A DNA stretch of 64,000 nt from an uncultured Collinsella sp. (lineage in GTDB: Bacteria; Actinomycetota; Coriobacteriia; Coriobacteriales; Coriobacteriaceae): positions 22,088 through 86,087 of the forward strand of contig URKM01000004.1 in NCBI GenBank assembly GCA_900548365.1. Reading direction: 5' to 3'. The notes beneath the pieces were generated by a model. The model was not told where the DNA came from, did no database searches, and saw only the letters and a program-made list of their open reading frames with translations. The first letter of the stretch is position 1. Each line of letters begins with the position of its first letter. Made by a program: the position numbers and the translations under genes. Shown here in pieces: positions 43,341 to 50,949 of this stretch.

Positions 43341-45767
43341 ATGAACAAGATCTTCGAAAACAAGCAAGCATTCATCGAGGAGTACCGCGAAGCGGTCAAG
43401 GCGCTCTCGGGCAAGAGCTTCGAGATCACCAGCGATATCGATCGCTTCAACGCGCTCGCGGGCCTGATCGCTTCAAAGGCGCGCGCCGTCTCCGCAGAGA
43501 CCGATAAGCGTTTCGAGAAGGATGGCAAGAAGCGCGTCTACTATTTCTCCATCGAGTTCCTCATCGGGCGGTTGCTCGACAACTACCTGATCAACTTCGG
43601 TGTACGCGATATGGTCGCCGAGGCCCTCTCCGACATGGGTTGCAACCTCGATGAGATCTGCCGCCTTGAACCCGATGCGGCGCTCGGCAACGGCGGCCTG
43701 GGCCGTTTGGCGGCGTGCTTCCTCGACTCCATGGCCCACGAGGGGATCGCAGGCTACGGCAACGGCATGCGCTATCGCTACGGCCTCTTCAAGCAAGAGA
43801 TCGTCGACGGACGCCAGGTCGAGGTCGCGGACGAATGGCTTTCGAAGGGCTATCCGTGGGAGGTGCGCCGTCCCGACAAGGCCGTTCGCATCGGCTTCGG
43901 CGGCCACGTCGTCTCCCATACCGAGGGCGATCGCGTCTTCTATGCCGTCGAGGACACGCAGGACGTCCTCGCCGTCCCCTACGACATCCCGGTCGTCGGC
44001 TTCGGCGGCGAGACGGTCAACAAGCTGCGCGTCTGGAGCGCCGAGCCCATCGACGAGCACTTCGACCTGGATGCCTTCAACCGCGGCGAATACGCGATAG
44101 CCGATGCGAACCGCGCCGATGCCGAGGCGATCTCGGCGATCCTGTATCCCAACGACGCCGGCGAGCACGGCCGCCTGCTTCGCCTGAAGCAGGAATACCT
44201 CTTCGTATCGGCCGGACTCAAAACCGCGCTCGACGTGTTCCGCCGCGAGCACGGCAGCGATTGGAAGAAGCTCCCCGATTACGTCGCCATCCACACCAAC
44301 GACACCCATCCCGCCATGTGCGGACCCGAGCTGATGCGCGTCCTCATGGATGAGGAGCGCCTCACCTGGGACGAAGCGTGGGACATCGTTACCAGGACCA
44401 TCTCCTACACGAACCACACCATCCTTCCCGAGGCGCTCGAGAAATGGCCCATCGCGACCTTCAAGAAGCTCCTCCCCCGCGTCTACGACATCATCGATGA
44501 GATCAATCGTCGCTGGCGCGACGGCTTCGACACCACCCAGGACGGCTGGCAGGAGCGCCTGCGCAAGACCTCCGTGCTCTGGGACGGAGAAGTGCGCATG
44601 GCGAACCTCTCCGTCATCTGCAGCCACTCGGTTAACGGCGTGGCAAAGATCCATACCGACATTCTCAAGCGCTCGGTCCTCAACGACTTCTACGCGCTCA
44701 CGCCGTCCAAGTTCAACAACAAGACCAACGGCATCACGCCCCGCCGCTTCCTCGCCGAGGCGAACCCGACGTACGCGAAGCTCATCAGCGAGGCCATCGG
44801 CGATGGATGGATGGACGATGCCGAGGAGCTCAAGAAGCTCGTCGAATTCGAGAACGACCCCTCCTTCCTGCTGCGCGTCGCGCATTCCAAGCGCCAAAAC
44901 AAGGTCCGACTCGCCCGTTACGTCCGCCGCGAGTGCGGTTTCTCGATCGACCCCGACTCGATCTTCGACGTTCAGGTCAAGCGCTTCCATGCGTATAAGC
45001 GCCAGCTCATGAACATCATGAAGGTTATGGATATCTATAACCGCTTGATCAGCGACTCGAGCTTTACGGTTCAGCCCACCACGTTCATCTTCTCGGGCAA
45101 GGCCGCTTCAAGCTATACCTTCGCGAAGGAAGTCATTCGCCTTATCAATTCCGTCGCCGAGGTCGTCAACAACGACCCGCGCGTCAATGACCTGATCAAG
45201 GTGTGCTTCATTCCGAATTTCCGCGTTTCGAACGCGCAGCTCATCTACCCCGCCGCCGAGATCTCCGAGCAGATCTCCACGGCCGGCAAAGAGGCTTCGG
45301 GCACTTCGAACATGAAGCTCATGATGAACGGCGCCATCACGCTCGGCACCATGGATGGCGCGAACATCGAGATCGCCCAGCTCGCCGGCGTCGAGAACGA
45401 GAAGATCTTCGGTCTCACCACCCCCGAGGTAGAGCAGCTTCGCGCGAGCGGCAGCTACTTCGCATGGGACGTCGTGAACGCCGACCGCAACCGCTTGGGT
45501 CGCGTTATGGACGAGCTCACCGATGATACGTTCGCCGCACTCTCCGGCAACTTCGAAAGCATTCATACTGAGATCATGTCCAACAACGACTATGACCTCG
45601 TCTTGAAGGACTTCCACTCCTACGTCAAGGCATGGGAGGAACTTACCTCTTCGTACGCTGACACGAGGGATTGGAACCGCCGAGCGCTGCATAACACCGC
45701 TATGTCCGGCTGGTTCTCAAGCGATCGCACCATTCGCGAGTATCGCGACGAGATCTGGCACGCATAG
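43341..45767 (+). CDS. glgP: Glycogen/alpha-glucan phosphorylase
   Basis: An 808-residue PLP enzyme releasing glucose-1-phosphate from glycogen ends. GLGRLAACFLDSMA, THPAMCGPELMRVLMDEERL and the PLP-lysine region EASGTSNMKLMMNGAITLG (near 655-670) identify the GT35 family. ATG 43341 (MNKIFENKQAFIEEY) follows AAAGGAAACC; the frame is open upstream through the glgB tail region but is not conserved. Placement between glgB and glgC means synthesis and breakdown are co-expressed. Confidence 0.97.
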   Translation: MNKIFENKQAFIEEYREAVKALSGKSFEITSDIDRFNALAGLIASKARAVSAETDKRFEKDGKKRVYYFSIEFLIGRLLDNYLINFGVRDMVAEALSDMGCNLDEICRLEPDAALGNGGLGRLAACFLDSMAHEGIAGYGNGMRYRYGLFKQEIVDGRQVEVADEWLSKGYPWEVRRPDKAVRIGFGGHVVSHTEGDRVFYAVEDTQDVLAVPYDIPVVGFGGETVNKLRVWSAEPIDEHFDLDAFNRGEYAIADANRADAEAISAILYPNDAGEHGRLLRLKQEYLFVSAGLKTALDVFRREHGSDWKKLPDYVAIHTNDTHPAMCGPELMRVLMDEERLTWDEAWDIVTRTISYTNHTILPEALEKWPIATFKKLLPRVYDIIDEINRRWRDGFDTTQDGWQERLRKTSVLWDGEVRMANLSVICSHSVNGVAKIHTDILKRSVLNDFYALTPSKFNNKTNGITPRRFLAEANPTYAKLISEAIGDGWMDDAEELKKLVEFENDPSFLLRVAHSKRQNKVRLARYVRRECGFSIDPDSIFDVQVKRFHAYKRQLMNIMKVMDIYNRLISDSSFTVQPTTFIFSGKAASSYTFAKEVIRLINSVAEVVNNDPRVNDLIKVCFIPNFRVSNAQLIYPAAEISEQISTAGKEASGTSNMKLMMNGAITLGTMDGANIEIAQLAGVENEKIFGLTTPEVEQLRASGSYFAWDVVNADRNRLGRVMDELTDDTFAALSGNFESIHTEIMSNNDYDLVLKDFHSYVKAWEELTSSYADTRDWNRRALHNTAMSGWFSSDRTIREYRDEIWHA

Positions 45768-45830
45768 GGAGCGGCACCCGGTCTGGGGAAGGAAATTGTA
45801 GGCTCAGCACGTTATGAGAGGAAAGGTTCG

Positions 45831-46979
45831 ATGAGCAAGAAAGAATGCATCGCGATGCTCCTCGCCGGAGGACAGGGAAGCCGGTTGGGGGCGCTCACTT
45901 CCAAAATCGCTAAGCCGGCCGTCTCGTTCGGCGGCAAGTTCAGGATTATCGACTTCTCGCTGTCCAACTGCGCGAACTCGGGAATCGACACGGTGGGCGT
46001 ACTCACCCAGTACCGCCCCTACCAGCTGCATGAATACGTGGGGTCCGGTCGTCCCTGGGATCTGGCCGAGCACGGGTCGGGCGTGTCCATCCTGCCGCCG
46101 TACGCCACGCAGGACGGCGGCGCCTGGTACGCCGGAACGGCGGACGCCATCACGCAGAATCTCGACTACATCAAGGCTCACGACCCCGCATATGTCCTGA
46201 TTCTTTCCGGTGATCACCTGTACCGCATGGACTATCGCAAGATGCTCGAGAGCCATATCGAGCACGAGGCCGATCTCACGGTGTCGGTCATGCCGGTACC
46301 CTGGGAGGAAGCGAGCCGCTTCGGCATCATCACCGCCAATCCCGACGACGGTCGCATCGAGAAGTTCACCGAGAAGCCCGAGAAGCCCGATTCAAACCTC
46401 GCTTCCATGGGCATCTACATCTTCAGCACCGACGTCCTCGTCGCCGCCCTCGAGGAAGACGCGCTCGACCAGCGCTCCAGCCATGACTTCGGTAAGGACA
46501 TCATCCCGAAGCTGCTCAACGACGGCAAGCGCCTCTACACGTACGAGTTCCACGGGTTCTGGAAGGATGTAGGCACCATCTCCAGCTTCCATGAGACGTC
46601 GATGGACCTGCTGGGCGAGAATCCCGAATTCGACCTCTTCGACAAGTCCTTCCCCATCATGAGCAACGACTCGACCCGTCCGCCGCACTTCATCGGACCC
46701 GACGGCCATCTCGATGACTGCCTGGTGTCGAACGGCTGCCGCATCTACGGAACCGTGCGCCACTCCATCCTCTCCACCGACTGCGTCGTGGGAGAGCGCG
46801 CCATCGTCGAGGATTCCGTTCTCCTCCCCGGCGCCGTCGTCAAGGACGGCGCACATGTCGTACGCGCAATCCTGGGCGAGAACGCCGTGGTCGAAGAGGG
46901 CGTCAAGCTCGGCAGCGTCGATTCTACGAAGGATACGGCCGTCGTTGGCAACGACGTCGTCATCGGAAAGGGGGAATGA
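45831..46979 (+). CDS. glgC: Glucose-1-phosphate adenylyltransferase (ADP-glucose pyrophosphorylase)
   Basis: A 382-residue enzyme making ADP-glucose, the committed step of glycogen synthesis. The nucleotide loop [12 protein letters not shown], substrate motif [24 protein letters not shown] and the glucose-1-phosphate region EKPEKPDSN are all present; a C-terminal left-handed beta helix ([20 protein letters not shown]) is the allosteric and assembly domain. GAGAGGAAAGG precedes the ATG. It is followed after 4 nt by glgD, so a GlgC-GlgD heteromer is expected. Confidence 0.97.
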   Translation: MSKKECIAMLLAGGQGSRLGALTSKIAKPAVSFGGKFRIIDFSLSNCANSGIDTVGVLTQYRPYQLHEYVGSGRPWDLAEHGSGVSILPPYATQDGGAWYAGTADAITQNLDYIKAHDPAYVLILSGDHLYRMDYRKMLESHIEHEADLTVSVMPVPWEEASRFGIITANPDDGRIEKFTEKPEKPDSNLASMGIYIFSTDVLVAALEEDALDQRSSHDFGKDIIPKLLNDGKRLYTYEFHGFWKDVGTISSFHETSMDLLGENPEFDLFDKSFPIMSNDSTRPPHFIGPDGHLDDCLVSNGCRIYGTVRHSILSTDCVVGERAIVEDSVLLPGAVVKDGAHVVRAILGENAVVEEGVKLGSVDSTKDTAVVGNDVVIGKGE

Positions 46980-46983
46980 TCCG

Positions 46984-48090
46984 ATGATCAACCGCAAGGC
47001 TATCGGATATATCACCGCTAACTACACCAGCAAGGATAAAAGCGCGCTTTTGGAGAGCAGGCCGCTCGCGAGCTGCCCCTTCATGGGCCGCTACCGCCTG
47101 ATCGACTTCCCGCTCTCCAACATGATGAACGCGGGCATCCGCACCGTCGGCGTCGTGCTTCCGGGCAACTACCGCTCCCTCGTCGACCACCTCGGCTCCG
47201 GCCGCGAGTGGGAGCTCGACCGCAAGAAGGGCGGCCTGTTCCTGCTGCAAGGCAACGCCTACGGTACCGCAAAGCACGGGCTGCGCTTCCTGCTGCGCGA
47301 CATCATCTCGAACAAGATGATGTTCCAGCGCGCCACCGAGCCCTATGTCGTCATGAGCGGCACCAACATCGTGTTCAACATGGACCTCTCAGACGTCATC
47401 GACGCCCATGAGCGCAGCGGGGCCGGCATCACGATGATCTACACGCGCGCCGATCGTTCGGTAGACGACGCCACCCGCCTCGAAATCGGCGATTGTGGCC
47501 GCATCCAGTCGGTCAGCGGCGGATGCGCGTATGGCGATGCGGAGTTCCTCGATTGCTTCGTCATCGGCCGCGACGTTCTCCTCGAGATCTGCGAGAACTA
47601 TGCGAGCGCAGACTACCTCGACCTGTTCGAGGCCATCAAGGACGATTTCGCCCGCATCGATGTCTGCAGCTACGAGTTCAAAGGCCTCGCAGTTGGCATG
47701 TTCAACGAGGAGACCTACTACAAGCGCAGCATGGAGATGCTCAATCCCGATATCATGCACCAGCTGTTCACCCACGACCGCCCCGTCATGACGAAGGCCC
47801 ACGATGTCGCGCCGGCGAAATACGCGTCCGGCTCGAACGCCTGCAACTCCTTCATCTCTGCAGGCTGCCGCATCCACGGCACCGTACGCAACTCCATCCT
47901 CTCCCGCGACGTCGTCGTCGAGAGCGGAGCGAGCGTTAGCAACGCGATCATCATGCAATCCTGTGTAATCAAGGCAGGGGCACGCGTGGACCACGCCATC
48001 ATCGATAAGAACAACATCGTTCACGCGAATACCGAACTGCGCGGTACGCCCGAGGCGACTCTTGTCGTGCCCAAGGTTCCGCTTCGCTAG
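46984..48090 (+). CDS. glgD: GlgD, non-catalytic or regulatory GlgC paralogue
   Basis: A 368-residue GlgC paralogue. It keeps GRYRLIDFPLSNMMNAGI and the C-terminal beta helix (GTVRNSILSRDVVVESGASV) but lacks the GGxGxRL nucleotide loop (the N-terminus reads YITANYTSKDKSALLESR), so it is unlikely to be active alone. In Firmicutes GlgD boosts or regulates GlgC in a heterotetramer. The ATG at 46984 is 4 nt after the glgC stop. A strong hairpin follows before glgA. Confidence 0.94.
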   Translation: MINRKAIGYITANYTSKDKSALLESRPLASCPFMGRYRLIDFPLSNMMNAGIRTVGVVLPGNYRSLVDHLGSGREWELDRKKGGLFLLQGNAYGTAKHGLRFLLRDIISNKMMFQRATEPYVVMSGTNIVFNMDLSDVIDAHERSGAGITMIYTRADRSVDDATRLEIGDCGRIQSVSGGCAYGDAEFLDCFVIGRDVLLEICENYASADYLDLFEAIKDDFARIDVCSYEFKGLAVGMFNEETYYKRSMEMLNPDIMHQLFTHDRPVMTKAHDVAPAKYASGSNACNSFISAGCRIHGTVRNSILSRDVVVESGASVSNAIIMQSCVIKAGARVDHAIIDKNNIVHANTELRGTPEATLVVPKVPLR

Positions 48091-48125
48091 CCAACACGAG
48101 CGAATAGGCACGTCCCTACCAACCT

Positions 48126-48160
48126 GGAAATCGCCGCTCGAACCCCGGGCGGCGATTTCC
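48126..48160 (+). terminator. 15-bp hairpin between glgD and glgA
   Basis: GGAAATCGCCGCTCG, loop AACCC, then CGGGCGGCGATTTCC (one G-U pair). It lacks a T-run, so it may attenuate rather than end transcription into glgA, whose start is 26 nt beyond. Confidence 0.55.
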
Positions 48161-48186
48161 TACCTACCTCTTTCATTGGAGAATGC

Positions 48187-50769
48187 ATGTCGAACACGAA
48201 GAAGATGAAGGTGCTGTTTGCATCAGCCGAAGCCGCGCCGTTCGTCAAGACCGGCGGATTAGGCGATGTAGCGGGGTCGCTTCCCGCCTCCCTGAACGAA
48301 GCGGGCGCGGAAACCATCGTGATGGTACCGCTTTACAGCACCATCCCCGCACGATTCAAGGACCAGATGGAGTTCATCACCAGCTTCTATGTGAGCCTGG
48401 GCTGGAGAAACGAATATTGCGGGCTCAAGCGCCTCGTTCACAACGGCGTCACCTACCTGTTCGTCGACAACGAACGCTATTTCGGCCGCGACTACCCCTA
48501 CGGGTTCTTCGATGATGGCGAGCGGTTCGCATTCTTCTCGAAGGCGATCACCGAGAGCATCCAGTACCTCCCGGACGGATTCACCCCTGATATCCTGCAC
48601 TGCAACGACTGGCATACGGCGCTCGCCCCCGTCTTCCTTCGCGAGTTCTACCAGGGAATGCCGACATACGAGAACATCAAGACCGTGTTCTCCATTCACA
48701 ACATCGCTTTCCAAGGTCAGTTCAGCGCCAAGGTTCTCGAGGACATCTGCGGGCTTGCGCATATTCCCGCAGCGGCTTTCCAGCTGACCTGCGGCCCCGA
48801 CGCCGTCAACTACATGCAGGGCGCCTTGAACTACACGGATGCCATCACGACCGTCTCCCCCACCTATGCCGGCGAGATCCAGTCGCCTGCTTATGGCGAG
48901 CATCTTGACGGCGTGCTGCGTCGCAGGCGCGAGAGCCTCCAGGGCATCGTCAACGGAATCGACGTCGACCACTTCAATCCCGAAACCGACCCCGCCATCG
49001 CTCATAACTTCTCTGTCTCCGACCGATCCGGCAAGGCAGCCTGCAAGGCAGCGCTTCAGGAGGAGCTGGGGCTGACCGTCCGCACCGACCAGCCGCTCAT
49101 GAGCATGGTCACGAGGCTCACGCGTCAAAAGGGCATGGACCTCGTCACCTACTCGCTCGACCGCATCCTCTCGAACGGCGTGCAGGTCGCCGTCCTCGGC
49201 ACCGGTGACCAGGAGTACGAGAACGCCCTGCGCTACTTCGCATCGAAGTATCCCGGCCAGATGGCGGCTCGGATCCAGTTCGACCCCGCGCTGTCCCAGC
49301 GCATGTACGCCGGCTCCGACTTGTTCCTCATGCCCTCCCTCTTCGAGCCCTGCGGCCTGTCCCAGATGATCGCGATGCGCTATGGCACGCTGCCCGTCGT
49401 ACGCGAGACCGGCGGACTCAAGGATACGGTCATCCCGTACAACTACGAGACCGGCGAGGGAACGGGCTTCTCGTTCGCCAACTTCAACGGCGACGAGATG
49501 GGTGATGCGGTCTTCCGTGGGGCGCGCCTGTTCTGGGACAACCACGACGCATGGGAGAACGTGGTGACGCAAGCCATGCAGCAGGACTTCAGCTGGACCA
49601 GATCCGCGGCCAAGTACATGGATCTGTACTACTGGCTGCGCCCCGATATCCCTCATTGGATCCCCGAGGCCGAAGCCCCTGGCAAACCCGAGGAGCCCGT
49701 TGCAGACGAGAGCGGCGAGAGCCCCACTCCGAAGAAAGCCCCAGCCAAGAAGGCAACCGCCCGCAAGACGGCGACCAAGCGCGCGAGCACCACGGCGAAA
49801 CGCGCTGCCAAGGCGACTGCAACGAAGTCGGAACCCGCGAAGCAGGACGAGGCAGCAGCCGATACGGAGACGAAGCCGGCGACGAAACCCGCCGTGAAGC
49901 GAGCCGCCCGCAAGACGGCAGCAGCGAAGAAGGCCGAGGCGGCACCCGTCCAAGTCGAGCTCGACTTGGACGCGGTCGAATCTCCCGACGCCAAGGAGGT
50001 TAAGCCCGCGCCGAAGAGGACCGCGACGCGCAAGGCTGCCGCCGCCAAGAAGACCAGCGCCTCGACTGCAAAATCCACCCCTGCGACGAGTCCCGACGCC
50101 GCCGTAGAGCAAGCCCCGATCGCGACGGCATCGGCTGCGAAGACGCCCGCTCGCAAGACGACCGCGACGGCATCGGCTGCGAAGACGCCTGCTCGCAAGA
50201 CGACCGCGACGGCATCGGCTGCGAAGGCGACCGCAACGAAGGCGCCCGCGCGAACGACGACCGCCAAGGCAAAGCCCGAGAAGACCGAGTCCGCAGAAAT
50301 CGAGGCGGAGCCCGCGTCCGCAGCCGCGAAACCCGCCGCAAAGGCGCCGGCTGCCAAGACCGCCCCGAAAAAGAGCGGTGCCGCAAAACGCGCAACCGTT
50401 GAGTCCCCAGCCACTGTAAAGACTGCGACGACCGCGCCCGCTCCCGCCACCAAGGCTGCGCCCAAGGCAGCGGCGCCCAAGGCAGCGGCGCCCAAGGCAG
50501 CGGTGCCCAAGGCGGCAGCGCCCAAGGCTCCCGCCGCCAAGGCAGCGGCTGAAAAGACCGAGTCGGTCAAACCTGCAGCATCCAAAGGCGTGAAGGCCGA
50601 GACGAAATCCGCTGCGGCGAGCAAGGCATCGAACGCAACAAGCACCGTCACCACCGAAACGGCAACCGTGAAACCCGAAACCGCCTCAGACGCCGAAGCC
50701 CCCACCGCCAAGGCGAAGCCCACGGCAAAGAAGGTCCCTGCAGCGCGTAAGACGACGAAGCGCCGCTAA
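48187..50769 (+). CDS. glgA: Glycogen synthase with a ~365-residue Ala/Lys-rich histone-like tail
   Basis: An 860-residue GT5 glycogen synthase, nearly twice the usual length of about 480. The catalytic part has KTGGLGDV at 21-28 (ADP-glucose site), HCNDWHTALAPVFLREFY, TTVSPTYAGEI and the GT-B C-lobe motif FLMPSLFEPCGLSQM, ending near residue 490. From about 494 to the end the protein is almost only Ala, Lys, Thr, Pro, with some Arg, Ser, Glu and Val, like histone H1 or mycobacterial HupB tails. It includes a 14-residue repeat (TATASAAKTPARKT) and runs of the pentad AAPKA. One acidic-hydrophobic patch (VQVELDLDAVES) interrupts it. ATG 48187 has GGAG upstream. The frame is continuous to the stop, with no sign of a misread fusion. 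Confidence 0.95.
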   Translation: MSNTKKMKVLFASAEAAPFVKTGGLGDVAGSLPASLNEAGAETIVMVPLYSTIPARFKDQMEFITSFYVSLGWRNEYCGLKRLVHNGVTYLFVDNERYFGRDYPYGFFDDGERFAFFSKAITESIQYLPDGFTPDILHCNDWHTALAPVFLREFYQGMPTYENIKTVFSIHNIAFQGQFSAKVLEDICGLAHIPAAAFQLTCGPDAVNYMQGALNYTDAITTVSPTYAGEIQSPAYGEHLDGVLRRRRESLQGIVNGIDVDHFNPETDPAIAHNFSVSDRSGKAACKAALQEELGLTVRTDQPLMSMVTRLTRQKGMDLVTYSLDRILSNGVQVAVLGTGDQEYENALRYFASKYPGQMAARIQFDPALSQRMYAGSDLFLMPSLFEPCGLSQMIAMRYGTLPVVRETGGLKDTVIPYNYETGEGTGFSFANFNGDEMGDAVFRGARLFWDNHDAWENVVTQAMQQDFSWTRSAAKYMDLYYWLRPDIPHWIPEAEAPGKPEEPVADESGESPTPKKAPAKKATARKTATKRASTTAKRAAKATATKSEPAKQDEAAADTETKPATKPAVKRAARKTAAAKKAEAAPVQVELDLDAVESPDAKEVKPAPKRTATRKAAAAKKTSASTAKSTPATSPDAAVEQAPIATASAAKTPARKTTATASAAKTPARKTTATASAAKATATKAPARTTTAKAKPEKTESAEIEAEPASAAAKPAAKAPAAKTAPKKSGAAKRATVESPATVKTATTAPAPATKAAPKAAAPKAAAPKAAVPKAAAPKAPAAKAAAEKTESVKPAASKGVKAETKSAAASKASNATSTVTTETATVKPETASDAEAPTAKAKPTAKKVPAARKTTKRR
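50122..50226 (+). repeat. 42-bp tandem repeat inside the glgA tail
   Basis: Two full 42-bp units (50122-50163, 50164-50205; one base differs) and a half unit encode the 14-residue repeat ATASAAKTPARKTT. In-frame unit gain or loss would change tail length without breaking the gene. Confidence 0.85.
50461..50535 (+). repeat. 15-bp tandem repeat inside the glgA tail
   Basis: Five consecutive units of cccaaggcagcggcg or close variants encode PKAAA pentads. Same in-frame character as the 42-bp repeat. Confidence 0.85.
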
Positions 50770-50795
50770 GACGATATCCGACGCGCATCTCCCCG

Positions 50796-50834
50796 ATGCC
50801 CCCGTGCCCTATCTGATTATGAGCGCGGGGGCAT
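50796..50834 (+). terminator. Terminator hairpin after glgA
   Basis: A 9-bp stem atgcccccg / cgggggcat with a 21-nt loop, then TCCCCTCTTC; the T-run is weak. It separates the glg operon from the fusion-enzyme gene. Confidence 0.6.
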
Positions 50835-50869
50835 TCCCCTCTTCAGCAGCCACCCCGGTGGGCATTGCC

Positions 50870-50875
50870 TATAAT
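50870..50875 (+). promoter_or_regulatory. Probable -10 element for the GH13-GH77 gene
   Basis: A consensus TATAAT 75 nt upstream of the start codon; -35 not convincing. Confidence 0.45.
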
Positions 50876-50949
50876 GGGATGGTAACGTGTTCGCACCCCC
50901 TTTCGCATGCCGCGCTGCCCGCATGCGAATGTAGGAGGATTCCCTTATC

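Noticed and set aside
43473..44990. 505-codon open frame antisense to glgP
   Set aside because: Shadow of the glgP coding sequence; acidic low-complexity product without any family feature.
49653..50723. 356-codon Ala/Val/Phe-rich frame antisense to the glgA tail
   Set aside because: Reverse reading of Ala/Lys codons gives artificial hydrophobic repeats that mimic membrane helices. No start signal.
48187..50769. GlgA tail as a separate nucleoid-protein gene fused by frameshift
   Set aside because: The frame is continuous, there is no internal start with a ribosome-binding site at the junction, and no folded HU or H1 domain precedes the tail.
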